Positions 29,528-38,583 of a DNA stretch of 63,115 bases are shown here, in pieces. The notes under the pieces were generated by a model that saw nothing but the letters and a program-made list of their open reading frames with translations, ran no database searches and was not told the DNA's origin. The first letter of the stretch is position 1. Every line of letters starts with the position of its first letter. The translations under genes and the position numbers were made by a program. The DNA is taken from NCBI GenBank assembly GCA_017463245.1, contig JAFTPN010000009.1:1-63115 (forward strand), written 5' to 3'. The DNA is from Clostridia bacterium. Its GTDB lineage: Bacteria > Bacillota > Clostridia > Christensenellales > Aristaeellaceae.

Positions 29528-29595
29528 TGGGCTCACCTCCTGGGTTCGACAAATTTTCCATGATATCGACAGGTTGTTTATTTAATGCAGATAAT

Positions 29596-29624
29596 ATTGT
29601 ATATCAAAATCATAAGTATTGCAA
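29596..29624 (-). promoter_or_regulatory. Promoter of the recombinase gene
   Basis: Read leftwards: TTGCAA, 17 bases, TACAAT, about 70 bases before the TTG start. Confidence 0.65.
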
Positions 29625-29645
29625 GTACCTATTTGTAAACAAAGA

Positions 29646-29686
29646 AACCGGCAAAGCAGGAACACAATGTATCTGCTTTACCGGTT
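29646..29686 (-). terminator. Terminator of the restriction operon
   Basis: AACCGG-AAAGCAG and CTGCTTT-CCGGTT pair (one asymmetry) around a 13-nt loop. Read leftwards it is followed by TCTTTGTTT. It starts 17 bases after the Mrr-like gene stop. Confidence 0.7.
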
Positions 29687-29702
29687 GGAAATAAGGCATT
29701 AT

Positions 29703-30608
29703 TTACTCTTCTGAACTGTAGAACTCATCAAGAACATAAGTTTTCACAGGCGTAATATACAGTTCATATCGAATCACTAAACGAACCAGTTCATTTCCAT
29801 CAATCAGCGTAATGGGAGAGCCTTCTCTGGATGCTGTTCGGGCGGCATTGGTAAATCTGCCATTCGTGATAAAGACGCCGTAATCTGCTTGATATTTATT
29901 CATGGCTCCCAAGAACTGATTGATTTCAGGCTCTGATACAGGAGCAACGTTATAGCGTTTGCACTGTATGACCACTCTTGTGGTGCGGAAATCATTGGCG
30001 TCAATATGGTAGCCATATCCGTCAATACCGCCGTCGTTGCTGATCTGGACACCCTTTTCTGTGAATTCAACACCCATGCGATTAAGAAGTGCTCGCGAGA
30101 AAGCTTCGAACTTTTTCGGCGACATCTTAGCAATAGAAGCAAGAAGCGTTTCCTTGAAATCATCTTTCAACTTTTCACCGGCTTCCGGTTCTTCTTCGTT
30201 GTCGCCGATATCAGCAGCTTTATTCTTCTTGTTGTTTTTGCTTAATTCTTCCCAATGCTTCTTGGATGGCTCGATGATTTCTTTCTCAACATCCAGTTTT
30301 TCAACGTCAATATACAACCCTTTTTCCGTTAATGTGACAGGCGAAGAATCGGTGTATGTGAGCAAATCATTGAAAAACAGATCCTTAATTGCGAAGTTAA
30401 ACTTGAAGTTGAACTCTTTATAGGTGTTTCCGGTCTTCTTCGATTTCTTCACTATTTCAGCATATTCCGCAATTTGATCATCCAGATCAGCAATACGTTC
30501 CTTGATCTCCGAACGCTCCAACTGACCGCCGGCATCTTGTAGCACTTTCAGAATGGGCTTGATCAGATAAGCGATTCTTTTTTCCGACGGCATTTCCAGT
30601 AACTTCAT
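29703..30608 (-). CDS. Mrr-like restriction endonuclease
   Basis: A 301-residue protein with an N-terminal winged-helix Mrr_N-like region (residues 1-110, containing TYTDSSPVTLTEKG) and a C-terminal PD-(D/E)xK nuclease. The nuclease motif is SNDGGIDGYGY near residue 190, followed by VVIQCKRYN near 213, the D...Q-x-K signature of Mrr and related type IV enzymes that cut methylated DNA. The start was set at MKLLEM because AGAGG is eight bases upstream; a longer start at 30653 lacks a ribosome site. It follows a type III restriction subunit in the same operon and may add cleavage of foreign modified DNA. Confidence 0.87.
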   Translation of the reverse strand: MKLLEMPSEKRIAYLIKPILKVLQDAGGQLERSEIKERIADLDDQIAEYAEIVKKSKKTGNTYKEFNFKFNFAIKDLFFNDLLTYTDSSPVTLTEKGLYIDVEKLDVEKEIIEPSKKHWEELSKNNKKNKAADIGDNEEEPEAGEKLKDDFKETLLASIAKMSPKKFEAFSRALLNRMGVEFTEKGVQISNDGGIDGYGYHIDANDFRTTRVVIQCKRYNVAPVSEPEINQFLGAMNKYQADYGVFITNGRFTNAARTASREGSPITLIDGNELVRLVIRYELYITPVKTYVLDEFYSSEE

Positions 30609-30642
30609 CGCTATTTCCTCTTTGTTTCTATAACATTTTGAG

Positions 30643-33288
30643 TTACGCTTCATATCGCTTCGCCAATTGCAAGAAGGAAGAGTTAGGCATCACCTGTTTA
30701 GAAGGAATGAACAGATACCTCCATTCCTTATATCCATTTGCCTTTCCCCAACGAGTTGCAACCTCGCAGTACTGAATACTACGCTTCTTCTTGGCGATGA
30801 CATCCGGTTCATTCAGCTTATCTTCGCCTTTGACCTCAACGAGATAGATGATATCTTCAGTTTCAACTACAAAGTCTGGCTCATAGCTATGGCCATGATT
30901 GTAGGTGATATTGAACTCTTGCGGTGCAGGACGGAGCCAGTTTTGTACATCGACATCATATTCCAGCACTCGCGCCAGAAGCAGTTCGGGATGGCTGTCA
31001 AACTTTGCCCTATCGAATACACCTTTTTTGATACCATCAAAAAGCACCGATGTGATTTTTTCAGAGTACGCAGAAAAAAGGTTTACTCGCTCAACATAGC
31101 TATAAGACTGCTGCAGGTTATAGTTTCGTGTGCCCACCACTTCTTCTTGCAAAAATCCATTCTCGCAGTAGAAGTGCTGAAGCATTTGCTTGTATATCTT
31201 GTTCCCGATGTCACGCTTGTACATCATAACGATGTTCTGCATGCCATTATCACCATAGCTCGCTGCATAGTGGTCACAAACCTGCGTGATCAACTTGAAC
31301 AGCAAATTAGCGCACTTTTCATAATCAATTTCGGGCTTTTGCCGAAGCTGTTCCAGAATAACTTTCTTCGGATTATACCCTTCGAAATCGATAGCTTCAC
31401 CCTTGATGCGCTGACGATCCTGCATGTCTTCCAGGTTCTGTACAAGGAGTTCGTTCTTGATAGGCACATGGGTAAATTCATCCATATCAAGATCAAAGTC
31501 CATGAATACATACTCTTCAACGCCAGCATCAGTAACTTTAATGCGAGGGATCGGAATAAACTTGCTGACAGCAGCACGATGCGTTTCTTCTGTCTGATGC
31601 AGCAGCCACGCAGCCAACGGCAGCTCGTTCTCCTTAAAAACTTCACCCAAGTCCCTATCTTCAGATACCTTTTTCTTGACCGTTTCTACGATCTGCTGTG
31701 CCTGTGTAGAAGTAACTGTGTGGGCGGGCGTATGCTGAATATGATGTGAAACCTCTGTAGTGATGATTTCAGCAGCCTTCTTTAGCAGATTATCCGTAGT
31801 CTCGCTTTTCGGCAGCTTCGTCTGCTCATAAGCTTTATCAAGCGTAGTATCTAAAAGTGGCTCAATGGATAGCTGCGTATAGGTTGTCTGCTCCGGCAGG
31901 AGTTCTTCGACCATGATAACATTTCCGGCTTTGAAAATGGAATCGCCCCTTTGCGCTTCAGCCAGAATATCATCAAACTTATCGTGGGCGGTCAACATAA
32001 CAGCATCCACATCTCGATCCCCGGTGCGCTCACCGTAGGGCAAACGAAGTCCTCTGCCGACCATTTGCTCACGCAGAATCTTGGATGCAGCAGTACGAAG
32101 CGGCACAATGGTATAAAGGTTGTTTACATCCCAACCTTCCTTCAACATATTAACGTGGATAACGATTTCCACCGGGTTATCCGGATTTTCTACATCAAGG
32201 AGCAGCCGAGTATTAGCCTCTGTCTCGGAGCCTTTCTGCTTAGAGTGAACGATGATAGTCTTATTGCGATATTCGCCATTACGGAACTCATCGGACTTTA
32301 TGAAACTTTCCACCCACGCAGCATGATCGGTATCCTTGCAGACAACGAGCATAAAAGGCTTTACGAGATGCTTATCGTGATTGTCAGCATAAACCTTCAA
32401 TTTGCGCTTGGTGCTTTCGTGGCAGGTGATTCCGTCCAGAATCATCATTTTATCAAGCTGCTCATCGCCGAAATTGTAGAAATCAATATCGGAACGTGTA
32501 ACCGCAAACGGAGTACGAGTATAGCCATCCTCAATGGCCTTGGATAGCGGATACTCAAAGACCACATTCTTGAACGGAACTTGCTTAGTGCCATTAGTCA
32601 CAAGCGGCGTAGCAGTCAGTTCCAGTCCGAGCAAAGGATTTAGCTCATTAAGAGCCTGTGCGCCCTTCTCTGCACGATAATGGTGCGATTCATCCATAAT
32701 AAGCACAAGATCAGGCAGATTGGAAAGGTATTGATAGAACGAGTCACCAATGACCTCGTTCACCTTTTTCATGTTGGCGCCTTCCTTGTTGAACTTATCG
32801 ATATTATATACGAAGATACGAATATCGGATTCAAATAGGGAGATAGTTTTGTCTCGGTAATCATCATCTGTGATAATCTGCGGAGGCGTGCTAAAGCAAC
32901 CAAGTCCCTTAAAGACATACTTGGCGCTATTGAAATCGCTTAAATCCTTTTTCAGTTTATCGTAAATGGTGGTGTTAGGAGCCACGACAAAGAAGTTCTT
33001 GATATTGTGCTGGGTATACAGATAAGCAATGAAAGCGCCCATCAGCCTGGTTTTGCCCACACCGGTAGCCAGCGCAAAAGTCAGCGACATGAAGTCGCGC
33101 TCAAAATCGGAGCAGATCGGATACATAGCGTGAACAGCCCCAAGGGCGGCTTTCAAGTTCATACCCTTGCGGAGCATAACGCTATTAACGATTTCCTCCA
33201 GAATTTTGAGAGACTTTTCCTGCGGTTTGCGTAAGGACATTACGCCGCTGATGTAGTCAGTTGTGTATTGAGGAAAGTAATTATTCAT
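30643..33288 (-). CDS. Type III restriction enzyme, Res subunit (DEAD-box helicase/nuclease)
   Basis: An 881-residue ATP-dependent restriction subunit. Walker A is ALATGVGKTRL near residue 75, the DEAD-like box is MDESHHY at 198-204, followed by LTATP. The helicase C-terminal motif is GRGLRLPYGERTGD. The late region EYDVDVQNWLRPAPQEFNITY...DFVVETEDIIYLVEVKGE contains a PD-(D/E)xK nuclease (D...E-V-K). With the adjacent Mod methyltransferase it should cut unmodified DNA after translocation between two sites. GGAGG lies six bases upstream of the chosen start. It overlaps mod by eight bases. Confidence 0.93.
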   Translation of the reverse strand: MNNYFPQYTTDYISGVMSLRKPQEKSLKILEEIVNSVMLRKGMNLKAALGAVHAMYPICSDFERDFMSLTFALATGVGKTRLMGAFIAYLYTQHNIKNFFVVAPNTTIYDKLKKDLSDFNSAKYVFKGLGCFSTPPQIITDDDYRDKTISLFESDIRIFVYNIDKFNKEGANMKKVNEVIGDSFYQYLSNLPDLVLIMDESHHYRAEKGAQALNELNPLLGLELTATPLVTNGTKQVPFKNVVFEYPLSKAIEDGYTRTPFAVTRSDIDFYNFGDEQLDKMMILDGITCHESTKRKLKVYADNHDKHLVKPFMLVVCKDTDHAAWVESFIKSDEFRNGEYRNKTIIVHSKQKGSETEANTRLLLDVENPDNPVEIVIHVNMLKEGWDVNNLYTIVPLRTAASKILREQMVGRGLRLPYGERTGDRDVDAVMLTAHDKFDDILAEAQRGDSIFKAGNVIMVEELLPEQTTYTQLSIEPLLDTTLDKAYEQTKLPKSETTDNLLKKAAEIITTEVSHHIQHTPAHTVTSTQAQQIVETVKKKVSEDRDLGEVFKENELPLAAWLLHQTEETHRAAVSKFIPIPRIKVTDAGVEEYVFMDFDLDMDEFTHVPIKNELLVQNLEDMQDRQRIKGEAIDFEGYNPKKVILEQLRQKPEIDYEKCANLLFKLITQVCDHYAASYGDNGMQNIVMMYKRDIGNKIYKQMLQHFYCENGFLQEEVVGTRNYNLQQSYSYVERVNLFSAYSEKITSVLFDGIKKGVFDRAKFDSHPELLLARVLEYDVDVQNWLRPAPQEFNITYNHGHSYEPDFVVETEDIIYLVEVKGEDKLNEPDVIAKKKRSIQYCEVATRWGKANGYKEWRYLFIPSKQVMPNSSFLQLAKRYEA

Positions 33289-34966
33289 CGCAATCCTCCT
33301 CATCCCACTCATCGTCATATACCGGCGGATGCACGATGTTCAAATTATAATCAGTCTTGCCAAACTCGCAGCGACTGAGAAGCATCTGCGGGATCTTCTT
33401 GATGGTGATGTTGCTATATACCTTATCCAAACCGCTATCAAAGGAACGGCAGGCAATAATGAGATATTCGCCATCCTCCATGGTATCTTTAATAGAATCC
33501 AGATAGGTGCTGTTAAGGTGGCGCGTGGTCACAAAGAGATAGCTGTTCTCATTGCCTACAGACTGTTTCCAGAACAAGTTGCCATCCGGCTGATAACGGA
33601 AACCTTCGTGTAAAGCAACGGCCGCCGCAAGCATATCAGCATTATATTCCTCGTTGATAACAAATTCGTCAAATAGGTCACGATTGATAAGTGTAGGTGC
33701 CAGTTCATAAAAACGGAATCCACCGCCGCCTTCCCAATATACATCAGCGGAAATACCTGTTTTATCGCCATCGATTACTCTATTCAAACGAGGCTGACAA
33801 AGAATATAGGCCTGTTCACCCATCTCTACACCGACATAGCGGCGATTCATTTTGTGTGCCACGGCAGCAGTTGTACCTGAACCAAGAAAACTATCCAAAA
33901 CAATATCTCCCGGTGCAGAAAAATGTGATAATAATTGCTTGATTAAAATTTCGGGTTTTTTACCTCCTCGAAATTCCGAGCCACCCTCATGACGACAGTT
34001 GCCAAAGCTGGCAGCCAAATCCCAAAATCCGTTAATAGGAACTTCTCGTGTCATAACGCCGCTCTCAAGTTTATCCATCGGAACACCTTGAAAGTATTTT
34101 CCTTTAGTCGCACCTACTTTATTAGGGCCTGTAAAGAAGCGATAGTCATAGCGATCATCACCAATTCCATAGACTTTATAAAGTACGCCATAGCCATCAT
34201 CTTCGTAACGGCCTGTCAAATAGTCACGGAAAAAGCGTCCAGAAGAATTACCATCCAGAATGGTACCGGATGCCCAGATTTCCTTCAGTCCATATTCTGA
34301 CCCTTCTTCTTCGATGATACGGTAATCGCCCTTCGCATAAACCTCTACCTGTTTTCCACCAAGTTCTATTGTTTTAATTGGCTCTGCCGTTGTTTCGATT
34401 CTGTACTTAAACTTTTCATACCCTGCTTCCACTGTTTGTAGCATGGGTTTTGCAAGCGGGGTCTTTCTATATACATGGACTTGTTCAATTTCCTTGTGAA
34501 ACGCCATATCCTGTTTAAGCGTTTTTTCTGGGTAACGCACACGCACATAAATTGTGGTTAAATAATTTGAACGCCCAAAAATCTCGTCAAGGATTGTTTT
34601 TAGATAATGACCCTCGGAATCATCAATTTGACAACAGAAGAACCCATCGTCAGCCAATAATTCACGCAGCATAACTAACCGTGCGTGCATTAATTTAAGC
34701 CAAATACTATGTTCAAGGTTATCATCATAATATTCAAATGCTTCACCTGTGTTATAAGGTGGGTCTATGTATATACATTTCACCTGCCCTGCAAGCCGGG
34801 GCTCTAAAGCTTTCAGTGCCAACAGATTATCACCGTGAATAAGCATATTCTCGGTATCTGGATCAGCGCCAGTATTGGATAGCGCCGCATTCTCAATCAG
34901 CAGACGAGGCTCAATACGAATAGGCTCGTCCTTACCGTACCATGTAAGCTCCAGTTTATTTGCCAT
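33281..34966 (-). CDS. Type III DNA methyltransferase, Mod subunit
   Basis: A 561-residue N6-adenine methyltransferase of the beta class, shown by the motif order. DPPYNTG (motif IV) is at residues 68-74, and the SAM-binding SFLGSGTTA (motif I) comes later at about 359-367. The stretch between them (about 120-330) is the target-recognition domain, here with a repetitive basic and aromatic composition, and it determines the recognised site, which cannot be read from sequence. AGGAGG lies eight bases before the ATG. With Res it forms a type III restriction-modification complex. Confidence 0.93.
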   Translation of the reverse strand: MANKLELTWYGKDEPIRIEPRLLIENAALSNTGADPDTENMLIHGDNLLALKALEPRLAGQVKCIYIDPPYNTGEAFEYYDDNLEHSIWLKLMHARLVMLRELLADDGFFCCQIDDSEGHYLKTILDEIFGRSNYLTTIYVRVRYPEKTLKQDMAFHKEIEQVHVYRKTPLAKPMLQTVEAGYEKFKYRIETTAEPIKTIELGGKQVEVYAKGDYRIIEEEGSEYGLKEIWASGTILDGNSSGRFFRDYLTGRYEDDGYGVLYKVYGIGDDRYDYRFFTGPNKVGATKGKYFQGVPMDKLESGVMTREVPINGFWDLAASFGNCRHEGGSEFRGGKKPEILIKQLLSHFSAPGDIVLDSFLGSGTTAAVAHKMNRRYVGVEMGEQAYILCQPRLNRVIDGDKTGISADVYWEGGGGFRFYELAPTLINRDLFDEFVINEEYNADMLAAAVALHEGFRYQPDGNLFWKQSVGNENSYLFVTTRHLNSTYLDSIKDTMEDGEYLIIACRSFDSGLDKVYSNITIKKIPQMLLSRCEFGKTDYNLNIVHPPVYDDEWDEEDCDE

Positions 34967-35003
34967 GAGGTTATCCTCCTGTGTTCTGTGCAAACTCTTT
35001 TAA

Positions 35004-35555
35004 TCACTTATGTTGTGCAGCTTCTTTTTTCTCTGCACGCCTCAGATTATCATGAATAACAGCTTCGACTGCGTTGCTGTTTTGCAGCACATCGTGTGAA
35101 TCAAATCCGCAGCGAGGGCAGCGGAAGTGGATTTCATAGGTGTCGTGCTGCATTCGCGTATCACACTGCGGACAATGAGCCATCAGATTATCCACGTGCC
35201 ACTTCTTGTTATAGCCCAGTTCCCAAGTCCAGGACCATTTCCACTGGATGAAACGGTCTTCAGTGTATTTTAGGAACTCTGGTTCATTTTCCCGATCCTT
35301 GATCTTTACAATGATCCATAGAACAAGGACGCCCACAGCAATGGCAACCAGAATCCACCAGAGACGCAGCTGCAGATTGAGGAAGCCAATGATCAGCTTC
35401 CACATAAAGCTAATTACAGTTTTCAGCGTGGTGAGGAATTCTTTTTTCTGGATCAAGTCCCAGATCCCAGGCACTCCCAGAAGAATAATTCCACCGCCAA
35501 CAGTTACAACCCAGGGATTTAGAAAGAACTCCTTTACTTTCTGCTTGTTAAGCAT
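35004..35555 (-). CDS. Membrane protein with C-terminal zinc ribbon, unknown function
   Basis: A 183-residue protein with an N-terminal hydrophobic helix (VVTVGGGIILLGVPGIWDLI), a second strong helix (LWWILVAIAVGVLVLWIIV) and a soluble C-terminus bearing a zinc ribbon: CPQCDTRM then CPRCGFDS. It lies between an XRE regulator and the type III mod gene in one operon, overlapping the regulator by a few bases. The association suggests a defence accessory, for example a membrane sensor, but no family function is known to me. An alternative start is at 35561. Confidence 0.65.
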   Translation of the reverse strand: MLNKQKVKEFFLNPWVVTVGGGIILLGVPGIWDLIQKKEFLTTLKTVISFMWKLIIGFLNLQLRLWWILVAIAVGVLVLWIIVKIKDRENEPEFLKYTEDRFIQWKWSWTWELGYNKKWHVDNLMAHCPQCDTRMQHDTYEIHFRCPRCGFDSHDVLQNSNAVEAVIHDNLRRAEKKEAAQHK

Positions 35556-35781
35556 GCCCATTATTCTCCTTTGTTGTGGTTTCAGGCAGGAACTCCATAA
35601 TCTCCCCAATATCGACTTCAAGGGTCGTACAAATCTTATTGAGCACAGCCAGCGTTACTTCCTCGTCCCTGCGCAGGCGGGTCATGGTGTTAGGGGCAAT
35701 ACCGGCTGCTTTGCGCAGATCAGCCTTGCTCATTTTCTTATCGATAAGCAGTTTCCAGAGTTTGTTATACGAGATTGCCAT
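35548..35781 (-). CDS. XRE-family transcriptional regulator (Cro/CI-like)
   Basis: A 77-residue single-domain helix-turn-helix protein: LWKLLIDKKMSKADLRKAAG followed by IAPNTMTRLRRDEEVTLAVLNKIC. This type (short Cro-like protein starting MAISYNKLWKLL) is common on mobile elements of Clostridia and usually represses its own operon. GGAGG lies nine bases upstream of the ATG. It is the first gene ahead of the zinc-ribbon protein, mod, res and Mrr genes, and a perfect 17-bp inverted repeat overlaps the -35 region of its promoter. Confidence 0.88.
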   Translation of the reverse strand: MAISYNKLWKLLIDKKMSKADLRKAAGIAPNTMTRLRRDEEVTLAVLNKICTTLEVDIGEIMEFLPETTTKENNGHA

Positions 35782-35814
35782 GTATTTCGACCTCCGGGTA
35801 TAAACATCGACAAT

Positions 35815-35843
35815 ATTATACAACCAATTGGGCATTTGAGCAA
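35815..35843 (-). promoter_or_regulatory. Promoter of the type III R-M operon
   Basis: Read leftwards: TTGCTC, 17 bases, TATAAT, 34 bases before the XRE start. The -35 box enters the long inverted repeat at 35839-35878. Confidence 0.7.
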
Positions 35844-35878
35844 GAGACTTTCGCAACAGGATGCGAAAGTCTCTTGCT
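35839..35878. repeat. Perfect 17-bp inverted repeat over the R-M promoter
   Basis: AGCAAGAGACTTTCGCA and its exact complement TGCGAAAGTCTCTTGCT are separated by 6 bases. No T-run follows on either strand, so an operator or an insulating hairpin is more likely than a terminator. Confidence 0.7.
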
Positions 35879-35901
35879 TCAAAAGTACATTATGAAACCA
35901 C

Positions 35902-35930
35902 ATGAAAAAGGAGCGGTCGCCCGCTCCTTT
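35902..35930 (-). terminator. Terminator of the mobilization operon
   Basis: AAAGGAGCGG pairs with CCGCTCCTTT around a 4-nt loop. Read leftwards it is followed by a T-rich tail, 10 bases after the small gene's stop. Confidence 0.85.
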
Positions 35931-35939
35931 CGCATTCCA

Positions 35940-36224
35940 TTATCTATCCATCCCCACCGCCCTTTTCGGCGTCTGTGCCCTCGGTGCCCGCTGCGCTGCC
36001 AGCTCTGCACACTTCCTCTTGTTGTAAGCCAGCAGGTCTCTGGTACTCTGGTACAGATCGCCGCCGCCAGAATGGAAGACAGCGACTGTGTACTTCTTCT
36101 CCTTGTATTTCGCATAGAGTTCCTTCAGCCGAGCCTGCACTGCCGGATCGTTCTTTTCGGCGTTGGTCATCCAGACCTCTACAATCTTGGTGTTATCATG
36201 CACTTTCAGTTCCAAATGCTTCAC
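35940..36224 (-). CDS. Small conserved mobilization-associated protein
   Basis: A 94-residue soluble protein: LELKVHDNTKIVEVWMTNAE, then KKYTVAVFHSGGGDLYQSTR and a basic C-terminal helix (LAYNKRKCAELAAQRAPRAQ). From memory, very similar short proteins accompany Pre/Mob relaxases in many clostridial elements, but I know no assigned function. The start overlaps the relaxase stop (ATGA), so the two are translated together. It may be an accessory DNA-binding or relaxosome component; that is inference from position only. Confidence 0.7.
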   Translation of the reverse strand: MKHLELKVHDNTKIVEVWMTNAEKNDPAVQARLKELYAKYKEKKYTVAVFHSGGGDLYQSTRDLLAYNKRKCAELAAQRAPRAQTPKRAVGMDR

Positions 36225-37192
36225 TCTCCTTTGGCAATAGTTTCCACCATTTGCCGGTGATTTATCCGCTGCATTTGTTTAGCTGCTTCCAGAATTTCTG
36301 TAGGAACGAACTCCACCGTGCGCCGCAGTTCTTCATAATCGCTGAGCTGCTGCAGCGTGGCGAGCTTGGTTACGGTGCTCTCCTTGGAATCATCCAGCTG
36401 CTTAAGCAAGACTTCCTTCTCAAGCTTCATTTCCTTGAAAGCGCCATCGTACTTTTTCAGCTTGGTGCGCATCTGCTCCACGCCGGGGATGTAGCGTTTT
36501 AGCAAGCTCTCAATTTCTGCCACCTTCTTGCCCTTGTTGAAGGGTGTGACCTCCGTTAGCAGCTCCATCAGCTTGTCCCGCATGCCGTTCAGATGCACCA
36601 TCTCTTTGAACAGGCGGGTCGGGATGTGCGTGCGCCCGGTCTCGCTGGCGCTTTCGCCGCGTTCAAGTTGCGGATACCGCTGGGACATATGCTTCCAGAA
36701 ATCATCCTGCCAGGCGATCAGCTGCCTGCGGTTGCCAATGATATCCCTGGCGGAAAGCCGGTTATCGCTGGTCAGCGGCACGAATACCAGATGCATGTGG
36801 GGCGTCTTCTCGTCCATGTGAACCACGGCGGAGATGATGTTCTGCTTCCCAATACGCTCCTCCATGAAACGGCAGGCATGGGTGTAGTAGGAGAGGATTT
36901 CTTTCTTCGTTTTCCCCTCGAAAAATTCCGGACTGGCAGCGATCAGTGTGTCAACAAACCGCACGCTGTCCTTGCGGGTGCGGCATTGTGCTGCGACGAT
37001 CCGCTGCTGAATTTCAGCGTAATATTTCTGCATCGGGGTGATGATATGGAAGTTGTCGCTTGTTCTGCTCAGATCAATATCCGGATTGCTGGCGTAGGTT
37101 TCTTTGTTGCGTTCGTGGTGATCTTCGATCTTCTTGGCCGGATAGCCCTGGTGCTTTGCAAACCGAAGAATCGCATACATTCCTTTTTCCAT
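36221..37192 (-). CDS. mobV: MOBV-family relaxase (Pre/Mob plasmid mobilization protein)
   Basis: A 323-residue relaxase. The metal-binding three-His motif is HMDEKTPHMH at about residues 125-134. The N-terminal conserved motif lies at HHERNKETYASNPDIDLSRT, matching the H-x-x-R-x...N-x-D-I-D pattern of Pre/Mob proteins, and the C-terminal half is coiled-coil rich. These enzymes nick oriT and pilot the strand through a host element's conjugation channel. AAGGAA lies upstream of MEKGMY. A matching MOBV oriT-like sequence is not adjacent but lies 6.8 kb to the right, at 43957-43997. Confidence 0.92.
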   Translation of the reverse strand: MEKGMYAILRFAKHQGYPAKKIEDHHERNKETYASNPDIDLSRTSDNFHIITPMQKYYAEIQQRIVAAQCRTRKDSVRFVDTLIAASPEFFEGKTKKEILSYYTHACRFMEERIGKQNIISAVVHMDEKTPHMHLVFVPLTSDNRLSARDIIGNRRQLIAWQDDFWKHMSQRYPQLERGESASETGRTHIPTRLFKEMVHLNGMRDKLMELLTEVTPFNKGKKVAEIESLLKRYIPGVEQMRTKLKKYDGAFKEMKLEKEVLLKQLDDSKESTVTKLATLQQLSDYEELRRTVEFVPTEILEAAKQMQRINHRQMVETIAKGE

Positions 37193-37287
37193 TTTTGTTC
37201 CTTTCTGTGGTAAAGTCGGATTCACCCGCCCGAGCCGCCCGTCACGCCAGAGTGGGCACTTGGGCGGCAGGGGCGGATGATTTGCAG

Positions 37288-38583
37288 TTAGTTCAGATAT
37301 TTGACATGGACGCCGTGGAAGCCACGCTGGTCGCCCATGGCGTGCTTGGAGTAGGTGATGCCGTAGGTGCTTTCATTCTGGCGAAGGAACTGGGTGAAGC
37401 TCTTTTGCGACAGCGGCTTTTCTAAGTTATCGCTGCACCAGTTCTCATAGGCACGGTAGAGGGCGGTGGAACAGGCCACCGTGCCCTTTTCAAGCACGAT
37501 GTAGCCGGTGGATTCCATGAACTGCACCAGGTTATTGCTCTCCGCCACAGCCTCCTGCAAATTCTGCTCCATGCGCGGGCTGACGGTGAACTGATAACCA
37601 TTAGCAATCAGCCGCTGCAAGCCCTCCAAAGCCCAGAGCAGAATTCCGTCCCGTTCAGAACGAAGCTTCTCAATCAGGTAGGGATCGTCCTTACGGTCTG
37701 CCTCGCGCTCCTTGACGGTGATCAGCAGCTGGCGGCGATAAAAGCCGTTGGAGCGATCGTAGAGGGCGTGGAGCGTGCCATTGCCGAAGCAGGCAAACCG
37801 CACATACAGCACGCCTTGAGTGCTTTGCACACCCTTGCGCTCGATATCGATCCGATCTTCCAGAGTCACCATGCTCTTCAGGTGATGTGTCTCCGTCAGC
37901 GCCTCCATGCGCAGGTCATCGTCCACCATCAGCAGCTTGTACTCCAGATCAGCTCGGGCAAAGCGGTCGGTTTCCACCTTCTGAATGCTGCCGGTATTCA
38001 TGTTCTCGCCCAACAGAGAGCGAAGCACCAGCCCCACACGGGACTTGCCTTCGCCGCCTTTGCCGATGAGGATCAGCATTTTCTGCGCCTTGGTGACGGG
38101 CAGCAGCGCATAACCGAAGAACTCCTGCAGGGCAGGAATGTCTTCTGCTTCCAGCAGATCATCCAGAAAGCGCAGCCATTGCACAGGCCGCCCCGCCTCC
38201 GGCAGATAAGCTGCCGGCAGGCGGTTGTGGCAGAATTCCTTCACAGGCTCAAAATGCCCGTCCAGAAAGTAGGTGCCGTTGGCCACATGGATCCTGTCCG
38301 TCTGGACAGGCAGCGGAGCGGCATGGCAGGCCAGCTTGATGGCTTCCAGCAGCTGGGTGGTGCGCTTGGCAAGGCCGGTGGTTACATCGGCGCAGATCAT
38401 GTCGTAGATCTCCCGGCGCAGGGCGTTCTCGTCCTCTACCAGACCATCCACGGTGAACAGCCTGCCGCCGATGCACTTCATGGGATGACGGCTCAGGTAA
38501 TGGTCGGCGAACATCACCTCATTGATGCGGCCTTTGTGATCGAGCCAGTCCGGGTGATCAGGGATTGCGTTCAGTTCCGACAT
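37288..38583 (-). CDS. Phage/plasmid primase-helicase (P4 family, SF3-like helicase)
   Basis: A 431-residue ATPase. Walker A is LILIGKGGEGKSRV with GKGGEGKS at about residues 172-179. Walker B is LLMVDDDLR, and a later conserved segment is YVRFACFGNGT. The N-terminal region (1-150) resembles the D5 N-terminal domain of P4-like primases, and the C-terminus is winged-helix-like. It overlaps the CHC2 primase gene by 13 bases, so the pair probably provides replication of the excised circle. A GC-rich inverted repeat (GCCGCCC/GGGCGGC, 37234-37268) lies after its stop. Confidence 0.87.
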   Translation of the reverse strand: MSELNAIPDHPDWLDHKGRINEVMFADHYLSRHPMKCIGGRLFTVDGLVEDENALRREIYDMICADVTTGLAKRTTQLLEAIKLACHAAPLPVQTDRIHVANGTYFLDGHFEPVKEFCHNRLPAAYLPEAGRPVQWLRFLDDLLEAEDIPALQEFFGYALLPVTKAQKMLILIGKGGEGKSRVGLVLRSLLGENMNTGSIQKVETDRFARADLEYKLLMVDDDLRMEALTETHHLKSMVTLEDRIDIERKGVQSTQGVLYVRFACFGNGTLHALYDRSNGFYRRQLLITVKEREADRKDDPYLIEKLRSERDGILLWALEGLQRLIANGYQFTVSPRMEQNLQEAVAESNNLVQFMESTGYIVLEKGTVACSTALYRAYENWCSDNLEKPLSQKSFTQFLRQNESTYGITYSKHAMGDQRGFHGVHVKYLN

